A DNA stretch of 64,000 nt, from NCBI GenBank assembly GCA_022592445.1, contig JABYQR010000006.1, positions 278,919-342,918 on the forward strand, given 5' to 3'. The stretch comes from Cytidiella melzeri (Eukaryota > Basidiomycota > Agaricomycetes > Polyporales > Irpicaceae). Under the pieces are notes generated by a model. It made no database searches and was not told where the DNA came from. It saw nothing but the letters and a program-made list of their open reading frames with translations. Position numbers and translations under genes: made by a program. Shown in pieces: positions 21,939 through 31,970 of the stretch. The first letter of the stretch is position 1. Each line of letters begins with the position of its first letter.

Positions 21939-23843
21939 ATGTCGCATAGTCGCTGTCACATTGACTTTGTCATAGTCGGGGGCGGTAAACACAGTTGTCT
22001 CTTATGCTCTCGTTCCAGCTGATGTGCCATTATCCATATCTCACAGGTCTCGCTGGACTGGCGTGTGCATTCTCCTTGAGACGCGTTGGCCACAATGTCA
22101 CCGTCCTTGAGAAGGGAACTGATAATGCTGAGGTATGCTTTGTTAAAGAAGTATAAAACGTGCCTGGCTCTCACACATCTTCTCTACACAGCAAGGCGGA
22201 GGATGTAAGCTCACGCCCAACGCGAGCAAGGTACTGCTCCGATGGGGGTTCAGGGAAGAATTAGAGAAACGAGGTGTAAGCGGGAAACTAGACACAACGC
22301 TGTTCTACTCTTGTAAGTCAATAAAAGCCAAGTGTATTTAGTGGTCTTTCGGGTGATCTCATCCCTGCAGGCGATCCGGAAGAGTTTTTAGGAGAACACC
22401 ATTACCCCCGAGAGATTCTGGCAGAAAGTGGTGGCGGCGAATGGGTGTTTATGAGTGTATGTACCACACAGTTTGGACTTTCGGTAATGACCTCACCCGT
22501 TCATAGTATATGGACCTACGGGGGCTCCTTCTAGATGCTTGAAGGCTGGCGTGGTAATACTACACAACGTGGATGTCACAACAATAAACCCGAAATCTCG
22601 CACGGTCACCGATGTGAATGGGTCAACATACACAGGCGACGTGGTCATTGCTGCAGACGGAGCGCAAGGTCTTGGGAGGAAGGTTCTTGGAGGAGCGCCA
22701 CCCGTCCCGTCCGGATATGCTTACTACAGGTTTGCATTGTCTTTATATCATTATGCAAGTTTGAGACGTATAGCGTCCCTGCAGTGCCGTTCTGTATGCG
22801 GAAGACGCGGGAAAGGTTCCAAACATAGAGCGTGGACCAGAAGCTGCAGATGTACGTGCAGTGTTGTATACCATCAAAATCAAACCATCGATTCACGCCA
22901 CTGAATACAGCGTGATGCTTGGTTTATCAATTGGGGAGATGGCTGGTGTCTCTATCATAACGTCTATGCAAGTATTCGTTCTGTCGATCACCGTGACTGG
23001 TGCTTGAGCTTCTAACAATATCGACTCTTCGCAGAACACAAAAGGCGATCGAGCGATATACCTTTATGTGAAAGATGACGACAGAGGTCCGGGAAAGGTA
23101 TGGCTTGACGGACCCTGCGTTAACCTCAGCACTTTGTTGCAAGACAAGTACGTACCTGCATGGTGAGGCTTCTTGCAAGCAATCACTGCTGGACGATTAC
23201 AAAATCGAGTTGATGCAGGATCAGAGACCTGTTCGAGCTCACAACTCCTGCAATACGCTGCCAAAATTACGAGTACGAGGAGCTGGAAGATCGGGTGTCG
23301 GACGGTGACGTTCCATTCCTTGTCGTCGGATGCGCTGCACACGCCTTTCCGGTAAGCCAGCCACACCATTCCCGTAACATAGCGTGCATTGTCGCTAACT
23401 CCGCATGACAGCAAGGTTCGATGCAATCGTTCGGAATGGTATTTGAAGATGCAGGCGTGCTGGGAAAGTTGTTCTCACATCTACAAGCAAAGGCACAAAT
23501 ACCGAATCTCCTGTACGGGTTCCAAGATATCCGACAGGACCGATGTCGGACGGTGGTCGAGCGGGAGAAACGCAGGACGAAGATGTTCATTTTGAATAAA
23601 GGTCCAGAACAGCAAGCAAGAGACGACCAGGTGCGGCATCTCAATCAAAAACCCGGCGCGGACATGGGGCTGTACTCGCTCGAGGAGCCGGAGAAGTTGT
23701 TCTCCTACGACTGTGACGACCAGAGCGAAGACTGGTGGCATTCGTGGGGAATGTTGCACAATATAACGCACCATATTGAGGAGGAGCCAGAGACAATGGA
23801 AATCGGGTTGGAGGTTGAGATCAAGACGCTTGCGTTGAAATGA
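21939..23843 (+). CDS. FAD-dependent monooxygenase (salicylate-hydroxylase-like), about 451 aa, possibly frameshifted
   Basis: Ten exons fit: 21939-21984, 22047-22132, 22192-22312, 22371-22454 (or 22456), 22507-22729, 22785-22851, 22911-22961, 23035-23147, 23219-23351 and 23412-23843. The Rossmann motif GGGLAGLACAFSLRR crosses the first intron. DVVIAADGAQGLGR is the DG motif, and FLVVGCAAHAFP replaces the usual GDAAHP of the second FAD-binding site: Gly and Asp positions are C and A. In exon 5 the expected YMDLRGLLLDA lies in one frame and the next expected residues, LKAGVV, in another, so one base appears lost near 22538. Using the donor at 22455 instead of 22457 keeps one open frame but replaces that motif. 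The substrate is unknown; no pathway genes surround it. Confidence 0.65.
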
Positions 23844-24003
23844 GGCATGTCTCTTTTAGACGTTTTGTGACTCTGCGGCGGTAGATACTTTACATCGTAT
23901 GCCATGATGTGGACATTTGTCGAGAGGTTTATATAGACGATAGCAGTACGTTACCAGTCATTTATTGTTTACAATATTGATTCTCGATTTGCACCCATGG
24001 AAT

Positions 24004-26684
24004 TCAGGATTCCACCAAATTCAACACTCCGACGAGGACTAGACACACAGAGTATGCGGATGTCATATAACCTGACGGCATGTCTTCGTTAGCTTGAACG
24101 CAGGAGCTTACGACGTATGACAAACTTGCCTGAGATTGTGAACGCGCTCGAGACGTCGCCTGTAAGCGCGGCGTACACCACGCCGAGAAGGGTGGATATG
24201 AGAATGGGGAAGAGGACAGCAAAAGCTATCCGAGACAGTTGGAACCGTTCCACGAATTCGATCCCAAGGTCTGTACGAGCTGTCAGCACCTGCATAAACT
24301 CGTAGCGGTTCGACATGCTGCGCGGATGCTGCAACAGATAGCGAAGACGCATGTTCTTCGAAGGGCTGACACGAGCCGGTCCAACTCGTTGAGGGTATAC
24401 AAACGAATGATCAGCCTGTAGAAGTAGATCATTGAAAATTTGTCAAGAAAATTTGTCAAGACAGGAATTCACCAAAACCATCGTAATCGAACTGTGTGCA
24501 CATTCCAACTTAGCAAACTGGACTTCATGCATGTGATAGCAGTGCAACCCACCTAACATTACGAAGTGAAAGCCATTTTCTCCACGTGCGTAGTTTGTCG
24601 TACGTTTTCCGCAGCTCTCGAAGCAAATCAGCGTCGTCCCATTGGTGTTGTATCTTCAAATACGTGTAATTCGAGCCTCTGAACGCCTTCAGGGGGAATA
24701 CCTCCCACGACGGCTGCCACCGGGAGTCGTACCTGGGTGCCCCGAGCCCCAAGCCTGCGGCATATGGAATATTCGGATAAGCTCTGAAATGTATGTCCAA
24801 TTCCTTTTTCTCCGCAAAATCTTCCTCTCGGTTCCTGTAGTTTGCTATCAAAATAGGCGACGGTGAGCGCGACCGCTGACAGGATTCGCGTGGTGCCTGC
24901 TCTCTCGAGCTTAGTACAGTCATCAGGCGTTCCTCAAACGCACGACGGTGTTCGTTTTCAGCGTGCTGAGCTTTGATCAGTTGTTCGGCAGCTCTCTCAA
25001 AATCTTTGATGACTATGCATAGCCTGAGAAGGTACGTAAGGGGTAAGGACGTCGTCGTGGGATGGTGTCGTTGATACTTACTTATCGACGGGCATTGGAG
25101 GATGTGGGCTAATGACAATAGGAGCCTGAGGAGAACTAGGTACACGTATCACAACGGGCGGGGACTCATGACTGAAGTGGCAGGATCAAGTATCAGTGAC
25201 TCTGACCTGAGGAGCTAAATGTATCATGAACACGAAATCGACATACCTACACTGTTGGGATGTCCCAATGGCTCCAATAACTGGTGGGCCAATGGGAGGG
25301 CATAGGGTACCACAATCTCGCAATTCTCTGTTCACGAGCAAAGGTAAGAAAACCTTTCGCCTAATTGAAATGTACTGACCTCAACGGGGAGACAGACCGT
25401 GATCGTGATTTGCTTCTTCGTCTAGGGCTCCGGGTGGATAAACTTCGTCTGCAGCCTACGCCGCACCTTCGGCTGAGCAAAAGTCTTGTTGGCGACAGCG
25501 ATTCTCTTCTGCGCGAACGAGATCTTGAGCATGGCGGAATGCCCGTTTCGACTAAGAGAATTGGCGTCCTTCTTTGTGGGCTAGAGCTCTGCGTTGGTGT
25601 CAATAACCTGCCTCGGTGCCTTGAGCGAGCTCGGTATATGCTGACTGCCAGACTCCGTGACCGTGAATGTTGACGTGTCGGTGACCTTGAGCGAATTGGT
25701 GACCGTGAGATCGAATATCGACGTGTGGATGATCTTGAGCGTGGCCGCGTGCATCTTTCGATTAGTACTGTTGACGGTCTGCTGGGGCTCCGACTGCGTT
25801 GCATCCTAGTTCGTACTAATACTGGCGACCTAGATCGTCTCCGAGCAGTTGGTGACCTGGAAGCTGGTGACCTTATTCGTTCCCTGCCAGCCAGCCAGCT
25901 GTTTGGTGATATATTGGATCTCCGCGAGAAGCGAGGTGTCGGTGACCTTGAAGGTCGACGTGCTGGTGATCGAGACCGAGGAGAATACCGAGCATATGAA
26001 CCAGAACGAGCACTACCGCAGCGCACCACAATGGGAGGTGTTGGTGATCTGGACCTTTCGTGTACAATGATAGGCTTAGGGGACATCGAACGCCCACGCG
26101 ATGATCTTGAACTCCGAGATCTGGAAGCAGCACCATATCGAGGAGACCTAGCTCTCAAACTTTCCCAATCAAATGAGCTGACTGAGAATGCCGTACACTC
26201 TGGTACGCGTATAACACCTGCCTCCAAACTCGCCGCGTAATCATGCGCAGTGTCTTCTGCGATGACGATGCCTGATGATTCGCCTGGACGAACTTGCATT
26301 ATTGGGACTGGATGAACGGGCGGTACTACAGTAGCATAAGTGTTTGGTGCCTCCGCAGCTGGGGGAAGCAATGGTGTCGGACGTCCTGCAGCATAATACT
26401 GAGGACCACCTTTACACACATGGTGTCAGTATCACGAATCATAGGTAAAAGCAATACAATCTACCGTGAGACAATCGAACCATGTCATTGTACGGAATGT
26501 GAGCGACTGGCTCCAACACTGCTGCTGGGTAGCGGTCATAGTCGCTTCGCATATATCCGCCCGATTCAAGGTCATAGACATTGACTGGCCGGGCGCGTCT
26601 TTTCGCATGTTCGACGGCACTGACGAGGTGGTTGAACTCGGCTTCGTCCTGCTCATCTTGCGCTATGGAGACTTGGTTGCCCAT
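24004..26684 (-). CDS. RS-rich protein with myristoylation-like start and membrane C-terminus, 754 aa
   Basis: Eight exons fit: 26465-26684, 25380-26409, 25247-25327, 25082-25171, 24553-25023, 24473-24491 (19 bases), 24130-24415 and 24004-24071. The start MGNQVSIA fits the N-myristoylation consensus (Gly2, Ser6). Residues 75-415 are Pro-rich, then a long Arg/Ser region with dozens of RS and SP dipeptides, as in splicing SR proteins. A charged helix follows (ERAAEQLIKAQHAENEHR), then a conserved-looking block (EKKELDIHFRAYPNIPYAAG) and ARVSPSKNMRLRYLL. At the C-terminus are two hydrophobic helices (LSRIAFAVLFPILISTLLGV and YMTSAYSVCLVLVGVLNLV). The last intron (24072-24129) uses a GC donor. 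I recall similar C-termini in uncharacterised Agaricomycete proteins; function unknown. Confidence 0.75.
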
Positions 26685-27394
26685 CGTTTGATTCTGACAA
26701 GGTGGTAGGTGGACGGCGCTGACAAGGGGCTTTTGGGCGAGACTGGAGTCGACCGCTTGTAGTTGGCACTTATATATCCAAAGATTGACGCCAGAATCCG
26801 AGGACACCGGCGTCAGGCAATGCCTCATTTCCCAAGTAACTGTAGAGTTACGGAAATCGTAATGATGAGCACCCGTTGCAGAAGTTGCAACGCTTTATTT
26901 AGGCGCAGCTTTGTCTTGAGGCGGTGTTGTGGAAACAATAACCTGCCGCACCGCCTATGCACAAGGATGCTCAAGGTCGAATACTCATATTGCACCGCAC
27001 CGATTGCGAACACTCAATAATCCTGTGATGGCTGAATGAAAATGCTACCTGCTTTCGAAGCCATAGCTGCGGCTCACCTTGGACTAGCGCGGGAGCCTAC
27101 AAGACGTGATATAGGACGATGCTCAATTCAATTCGCGACGTTCAAGAGAATATCTTAGCGGTGGATTCAGTACCTGCGGAGCATCAAGTTCGAAGTTCAC
27201 GTAGTATCTTCGCGGATGAGAAGGTTGAGCTCTGGTAAGGCGTACTTACAGAATACCATGCAAGTCAATCCGTATGTGTGGGATGCACACTAATTCGGTG
27301 AATGCAGCTTGATGCAAGGGCGCGTATTACACAAAGAAAATTTACAGGGGTTTGGTGCGGAACAACAGTGCGATTGTCGGTTCGTCGGAACCGT
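26685..27394. other. Intergenic
   Basis: 5' flank of the RS-rich gene and 3' flank of SDHC, both on the minus strand. I see no supportable gene or RNA feature. Confidence 0.55.
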
Positions 27395-28154
27395 CTACCA
27401 CAGAACGAGGCCGACAGTTGCAATCGCGGTCGCACCTAACACAGCGTAGCCAGAAGAGTATGCCCCTTTCAACGACAGGACTGCATAGAGCAAATGAGTA
27501 AGCTGACCAACACACTAGGTAAAGGACAACGTACAGCGACCCGAGTCCCAAGCCAAGTGCCTCAACCCGTTCAGAGAATGGAAGGCGAATGGAGCAGCGA
27601 GGATAGTCTTTCCAGCATACTTCACGGCCTCAGGCAGACCGTGGATGAGTTCAATGACGTTAGCGGAAGCAAACGTCTCGGGTGCAACGAGGTACGCAAG
27701 TGCGTATCCGTAGAGTACTGAAGTAGATGGTGTTAGAGCGGCGGCTTACAAACACAGGATCACTGCGACGTACAGACACTAAGACCACTACCAGTTATAC
27801 GATTGGCGATGGAGGCGACCCAGGTGAGCTGAGGCTGGTAGATAGTGAAGTGAGGGCTGCTAGGTCGCTGAAGGCGTTGCTTGTTGAGGATATTCTCGGC
27901 GGCGGTGGAAGGCAAAGACTGAGTTTGAACAGAGCTAGAAGAAAACATCACATGAAATTAGTGCCTGATTTCCTTAAGTTGAGCATAGGACTCCTACCGC
28001 TTCACAAGGGCTGCTCGAACAACCTGGCTCCTGGCTGTGGTCTTGTCTCAATATGATTCGGTAACACCCAGCAAGCGCAACACGTACATGACTTCGAGAC
28101 GAGGGCTGCCTGCCTGAAAGCCGAGCCCAAGCCAGCAGTTCGTGTAGACAACAT
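27395..28154 (-). CDS. SDHC (SDH3): Succinate dehydrogenase cytochrome b560 subunit, 177 aa
   Basis: Five exons fit: 28088-28154, 27998-28034, 27774-27934, 27535-27717 and 27395-27480. The N-terminal 45 residues are rich in Arg, Ser and Ala with no acidic residues, as in a mitochondrial presequence. The SDHC core has [20 protein letters not shown], then [19 protein letters not shown], and the signature [16 protein letters not shown], whose His residues belong to the heme/quinone region. Three transmembrane helices are predicted by eye. It anchors complex II in the inner membrane and helps reduce ubiquinone. No breaks are seen. Confidence 0.95.
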
Positions 28155-28542
28155 GTTGTATGAAAGAGAGAGGCAAGGAGGATGTCGGACGCGACGGAAA
28201 GAGCGCCATCGCAGTCAAGTCCCACGTGATTGACTCGTCACTGTCACGCCTGTCATGGACGGAATATGTCACGACTGGGCTGCTTTTACTGACAACCATA
28301 CACAGATGGTCGGCGAAAACTCTAACTCAGCATTATGTACTCAACAGTTCCACTATAGTTGCACAACCTTCGCAGTAACGTGAATAATTTGGTTCATTGG
28401 ATGGGCTACAAGACACTAAGCACTCAGTCTGCTGCAACGTAGCTAGGTTGCTTTGTGCCCTTCTGCTATGATGTAAGTCTTGGAAGATCACGCCTTTCAT
28501 AAGCTAGCACTCACTGATAACACATAGACTTCATTACGCGGT

Positions 28543-29621
28543 TTATTTTGCGACTGTTACACATTTCCTCTTGTGGAACGGCCAGTCACCTCTTTGGCAG
28601 CTCCTAGATGGCGTCGATACACAATACCTCGCCTTTTTACACCTCGAACAAACCAGTAGCGTCACGGGCTCCTGTCCGCAGAACGTACAGCACTTGTTTC
28701 CCATCCGGGTTCGCCTCGTATCTTCGTCCCTCAACAGCTGAATCATGTTCTCCACTAGACCTTTGGTTAGGTAACCGCGCATCCTCAAGGACATGTTTTC
28801 CAACACGACTCGAGGAGTCATGCCGTCGTTGTCCTTGATGTCGACATTTCCTCCATGCGCGAGATTGACCGCAGTGCCTCGGCAGCTATAGAAAGATCAC
28901 TTTGACCGACCATTGCAATGTCATGGCCAGCCGTACACCCGTATCGATTTCTCCCGTTGACATCCTCTCCTGCGTCATAAAGTATTTGCGCAAGCTCCGG
29001 GTCGAACGTGGGTTTGGTGCCGATGGCATGTGCGATGGCAGTGGTTCCCGAAAGGTCTTTACTCCCCACGGGCACTTTAGCGTCGTCAATGAGATAGCGC
29101 GCCACTCGCAGGATGTTGCAGCGAGCCGAAGGTACCAGCTCCCGAGCAAGCAAAAGGAGATCGTAAATTGGAACTCGCGTCGGCCCCCACCGAAGGTCTG
29201 CCTGCTCTTTTCCAGCTCTGATGGTCGCTTCTTCTTCGTCTACCTCACCCTCCCTCAAAGCTGCAACACGACGCGCGCATTCCTGCTTCACGCCGGCAAT
29301 ATCACCCAAGAATAACAGCTTGCCATAGTCGTCGAGATCCCTTGACGGAATCATCTCATGCGAACTGAAGTATGTACGCATCCGCTGCGATTCAGCTCCT
29401 CTGAGGGGATCTTCACTGATACATGTCATGCGTCAGCGATTCAACATGTAGCGATCATCACAAAGTAAGGCCTACGATTTCACGAGCTCCTCTATCGGCC
29501 TAACAGAGGACAATCAGTAGCTGTCATGTGTTTTAGGCTGTGTCTGAGCTTTGTGCACGTACCTGCCAAAGCCTGTACCGGTTTTTTCAGCAAGGATACG
29601 CTCAAGCAGCTCGGAGTCCAT
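28543..29621 (-). CDS. Ankyrin-like / MYND zinc-finger protein, about 300 aa
   Basis: The ATG at 29621 opens a first exon (29563-29621), followed by 29476-29499 (24 bases), 28939-29415 and 28543-28885. Ankyrin-like units include LSGTTAIAHAIGTKPTFDPELAQILYDAG (given here by its ends, 29040-28960) and HGGNVDIKDNDGMTP. The MYND finger at the C-terminus reads CCTFCGQ ... LLVCSRCKKARYC ... CQRGDWPFHKRKC. The spacing after ARYC is seven residues to the next Cys instead of the usual three. Between the ankyrin units, the frame changes: either a 53-base intron (28886-28938) is removed, or the frame is broken, since residues resembling GHDIAMVGQSDLSIAAEAL occur inside that intron. MYND fingers usually bind proline-rich partners; the partner is unknown. 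Confidence 0.72.
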
Positions 29622-30298
29622 TGCCGGTTTGCTGGGCTACCACCCGGGGTCGGCAAGACGTCGAGGAAATTCGACGCTGTAAAGTTAACGGTTGAAAGGG
29701 CACGCGGGCAGCCTCTTCAAATAAGGCGGAAGACGCTGCCTCGCGGCAAAGGTGTGGTTGGGAAAGAATCATCCAGAACACTTCAGATGGCAACAACCTG
29801 CGGCGAGAAATCACGTTACCATGCTGTATGCAGCTGGAGGTATGCCGAATGGATTTGTGGACGGGAAAAGTTGTCCTCGAGATGAGCATCTTGATACGTG
29901 GTCTCTCAGCACACCATGGCCAGACAGCCATCCGCTTGCACGCCGAGTATACTTTTACTTGATCGTGTTGCCATCTTTGGAGCGTCGGGACTTCGTGGCG
30001 CTGTGCATAATTTGTATTGTTATAAACTCGCTTTTGAAGGTGTCGAGGAAACATGTGTTCAAGATGAATGAATTGCATGCAGAGGAGGATAACGCTTCAG
30101 CCGGCTGTAGTTGACCAGTGCGATCTGAGTCCCCACCAACGTGCACTGAGTAATCATTGGTACTACATCCTGAACATCTACCAACTACATATCAATGAGA
30201 GCACCAAAACAACACGCGACATGCCATACAGTGAAGAAGAGTAGGACCATATCAGGCAAGGACGGACAAATGTCTATTGCAGGAAAGAGACACGAACA
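29622..30298. other. Intergenic
   Basis: This lies upstream of the MYND gene and downstream of the glutaredoxin gene, both on the minus strand. Open frames here are short and lack any recognisable motif. Confidence 0.5.
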
Positions 30299-31157
30299 CT
30301 ATGTGTGGACCTTCACAACATCGTCGAATTCGCCATTCTCAACCATCTCCTGCACGATATCCAGCCCACCCACAAACTCCCTGTTGACAATGAGCTGGGG
30401 AAACGTCGGCCAGTCATTGAGGGTCTTCAGACGAGAACGGACGCTTTCATCCTTCAAAATATCGAAATGTGTAAACTCCACGCCTTGATCCCGAAGAAGA
30501 GCAACGATTTTGCGAGAGAATCCGCATCGGGGAGCGTCTGGTTCGCCCTTCATGAAAAGCACGACCCTGCTCTGGGCCATGATACTGCGGCAGCGGTCAT
30601 CGAGCTGCTCCTCTGACTCTGCTTTCTCGGCCGAGTTGTCGATTGGCGCTGCAGGTGGCTTTTCTGTGTGCGATTGAGGTTGAACGGATGATGGTGCATG
30701 GGTGTGTGTTGCTATAGCCTCGGTAAGTGCTGCTGCGTCAGCTCCTGCTATCCGGCTGAGTAGCGTGTGGCCCTATATGAATGTTGTTAGACAAATTACA
30801 TGTAAAGCGACGTGATTGTGACGTACCTGAAGGATAACAAACGTCGGTACAGATTCAACGTTGAATGATTCGGAAATGTCTTCCTGTGACTCTGCATCCA
30901 CCTACAATGTAGACATTGTGCACATCACAGCCGTCAGCTTGATCGATGTCGGCAAACGACATGATAAGTTTTACCTGAATAACTAGAAGTGTAGGATACT
31001 TTTTTGCAAGCTCCAGCACGACCTCGTTCATCTGGGCGCATGGCGCGGCCCAGGGTGCCCAGAAGTTGATGAGCGATACTCGCTGTAGATCCTGGGAGAG
31101 GACACTTTGAAAGTGTTCAGGGGAAGTAACTGTAACAACATTCGAAGGAGTCGACAT
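30299..31157 (-). CDS. Monothiol glutaredoxin with thioredoxin-like N-terminal domain (Grx3/4/PICOT type), 243 aa
   Basis: Three exons fit: 30975-31157, 30827-30901 and 30299-30772. The thioredoxin-like domain has NFWAPWAAPCAQMNEVVLEL: WAAPC keeps one of the two thioredoxin cysteines, as in Grx3/4. The region AESQEDISESFNVESVPTFV follows. A linker of about 50 residues rich in Pro, Glu and His joins to a glutaredoxin domain with the active site RCGFSRK, then LNDWPTFPQLIVN and EFVGGLDIVQEM. CGFS glutaredoxins bind [2Fe-2S] clusters with glutathione and work in cytosolic iron sensing and Fe-S trafficking. Only one Grx domain is present, as in fungal Grx4. Confidence 0.95.
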
Positions 31158-31970
31158 CGTCGGCACAGATGTAGTTTGAGGTGGTGAGCGTATGGTCAAT
31201 GACACGAGACAAGAGTGCGATCTGACTAAGGAGCGCAGGTCGTTCACTGCGAGCCTCGAATTGATAAGCGAAATCGCGCAATTTCGGGTCAAACCGTTAT
31301 CTGATAATTTAAAGCGCTAATCCTGTTCGCGAGAAATGTGAATGCACTCCAAGCACCGACGGCGGGAATGTGATACACGCTGCCGGACGTACCGACGTGA
31401 AGCGTGAAACAGCCACGTCAGTATGGGAAAAGCAGTTCCACGCACGCAGCACAGACACTGGACAACACTGGCCTGACCTCGCGCCACAAGGTCAGAGGCG
31501 ACTGCTCGCACTATGACCGACTAATGTGCATGTGGCCTGAATTGCTCACCGTCACCTGTTTGAGGATTTCCGATGTGTATAGCACTATGTTTGCATTGGT
31601 GAGCCGATACCATTTGAAAGGGTCATCGCTACCGAGGAAGGTATAGTTGCAAACTACCACTCAGGTACAGGATCATGAGAGTATAAGACGGTGGGATGGG
31701 AATAACTGACACGTTACAGGCCTTGCGGTGGACGGTTATAACTAGGACTCCCTCGGTACCGAGCATATACCGTTCTACCGTCCTCGACATTGCGATAAAC
31801 CTGAAGTTGCGTGGGCGGAAAGACTGGACGTGTTCGGGTCTTCGTGCAAGCGAGCGTTCGCCCTGTCAAGATATTCGTGGACTCTGATATTACTCATTTG
31901 ATCGTCCACATGTCGTGAAATCCGCAGGAAAACAATCGGAAAGATGAGCACGGGGAACAAAACGTTGACT
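31158..31970. other. Intergenic
   Basis: Between the start of the glutaredoxin gene and the stop of Ku70 (same strand). Several short frames occur on both strands; none has recognisable protein character. Confidence 0.5.

Noticed and set aside
24423..24462. Tandem copies of AAAATTTGTCAAG
   Set aside because: Only two copies of 13 bases inside an intron of the RS-rich gene; too small to call a repeat element.
25725..26240. 171-codon plus-strand frame opposite the RS-rich exon
   Set aside because: It is the antisense of the Arg/Ser repeat; its DLE/GDL periodicity mirrors the RS codons and it has no motif of its own.
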